Assembly: GCA_947380915.1 (NCBI GenBank)
Contig: CANCSY010000063.1
Span: 1-13,934 of the forward strand
Reading direction: 5' to 3'
Source of the DNA: Beijerinckiaceae bacterium
GTDB lineage: Bacteria; Pseudomonadota; Alphaproteobacteria; Rhizobiales; Beijerinckiaceae
DNA length: 13,934 bases
This document shows, one piece after another, positions 13,621-13,934 of the stretch (the first letter of the stretch is position 1; every line of letters begins with the position of its first letter). The position numbers were made by a program, and so were the translations under genes. Below the pieces are notes generated by a model, which was given only the letters and a program-made list of their open reading frames with translations, searched no databases and was not told the origin of the DNA.

Positions 13621-13934
13621 ATGAACCCGACCCCCATCGACAACGCCATCGCCGGTACGCTGACGGGCGGCTCCCATGAGCCGACCTTCGCGGGCGCGGC
13701 ATCCTTCATGCGGCGGCGTTTCAGCAAGGACATCGGCGCGGCGGATGTGGTGGTCTGGGGCGTGCCCTTCGATTGCGCCACCTCCAACCGTCCGGGCGCG
13801 CGCTTTGGCCCCGCCGCCATCCGCCGGGCCTCGGCGATCTTCGATGGCGACCCGCAATATCCCTCCCGCCGCGATCCCTTCGCATCGTTGGCGGTGATCG
13901 ACGCTGGCGACTGCTTTTTCGAATATGAGCGCCT
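13621..13934 (+). CDS. Ureohydrolase (agmatinase/arginase family), 5' part
   Basis: The first 104 codons are in the window and the gene runs off the right edge. The segment VVVWGVPFDCATSNRPGARF followed by GPAAIRRAS is the conserved N-terminal ureohydrolase block (GVPfD...RPGaRfGPxaIR). AVIDAGDCFF then matches the strand that follows it in agmatinases. Such enzymes hydrolyse guanidino compounds such as agmatine or guanidinobutyrate to urea and an amine, using two Mn ions. The metal motifs (GGDH, DAHxD) lie beyond the window, so substrate and integrity cannot be checked. ATG 13621 has no clear SD. An in-frame ATG at 13576 would add 15 residues and is the main alternative. Confidence 0.85.
   Translation, partial: MNPTPIDNAIAGTLTGGSHEPTFAGAASFMRRRFSKDIGAADVVVWGVPFDCATSNRPGARFGPAAIRRASAIFDGDPQYPSRRDPFASLAVIDAGDCFFEYER

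Noticed and set aside
13492..13857. The 122-codon upstream extension of the bicupin frame
   Set aside because: It overlaps the well-conserved ureohydrolase start on the other strand. An ATG with a good SD begins the family-like sequence at 13491.
1..13934. A mobile element, phage remnant, CRISPR array, toxin-antitoxin pair or defence system
   Set aside because: No transposase, integrase, repeat-spacer array, tRNA-adjacent junction or known defence domain is visible. The genes are compact and of uniform composition.

Overview
The window is 13.9 kb of gene-dense, high-G+C chromosomal DNA that reads as an alphaproteobacterium, probably in the Rhizobiales/Hyphomicrobiales. This rests on gene content and order (M48 protease, DsbA, aroQ, accB, accC in a row), on the D-3-hydroxybutyrate dehydrogenase, and on the c-type cytochromes. 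It is an inference; no rRNA or other marker is present. I see no tRNA, rRNA, CRISPR array, transposase, integrase or phage gene.

Layout. (1) Bases 1-96 are the 3' end of an amidase-family gene on the + strand. (2) Bases 108-4967 hold five minus-strand genes, transcribed right to left: a periplasmic BepA-like M48 zinc protease with a TPR-like tail, a DsbA-family thiol oxidoreductase, aroQ (type II 3-dehydroquinase), accB and accC. The last three are almost gapless. This stretch joins envelope protein quality control to shikimate and fatty-acid precursor synthesis. (3) Divergent from it, at 5064-6239, is a class I/II PLP aminotransferase. (4) Bases 6250-7634 (minus) encode a cytochrome c'/c556-type protein followed by a diheme cytochrome c, with no dehydrogenase beside them. 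(5) Bases 7818-8603 (minus) are bdhA, with a convincing intrinsic terminator downstream and an inverted repeat in its promoter. (6) Bases 8907-10526 (+) encode a Tat-exported OpgG/OpgD-type periplasmic glucan biosynthesis protein. It converges tail to tail, 3 nt apart, on a 5-TM alkaline-phosphatase-superfamily transferase (10530-12284, minus) of the LTA synthase/OpgB type. Together they suggest synthesis and decoration of osmoregulated periplasmic glucans. (7) Upstream of that transferase and close-packed with it is a 399-aa bicupin of unknown function (12292-13491, minus). Divergent from the bicupin is the start of a ureohydrolase (agmatinase/arginase family), cut off by the window edge.

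Most of the content is ordinary housekeeping. I found no clear undescribed multi-gene system. The most interesting items are smaller: a 30-bp inverted repeat inside the 5' end of the transferase reading frame, Ser where that family usually has the Thr nucleophile, a bicupin with only one intact metal site paired with a ureohydrolase, a Lys/Ala/Pro tail on AccB, a strong-SD nine-codon leader ORF before the opg gene, a first heme that may lack its Met ligand, and hairpins that contain the stop codons of convergent genes.
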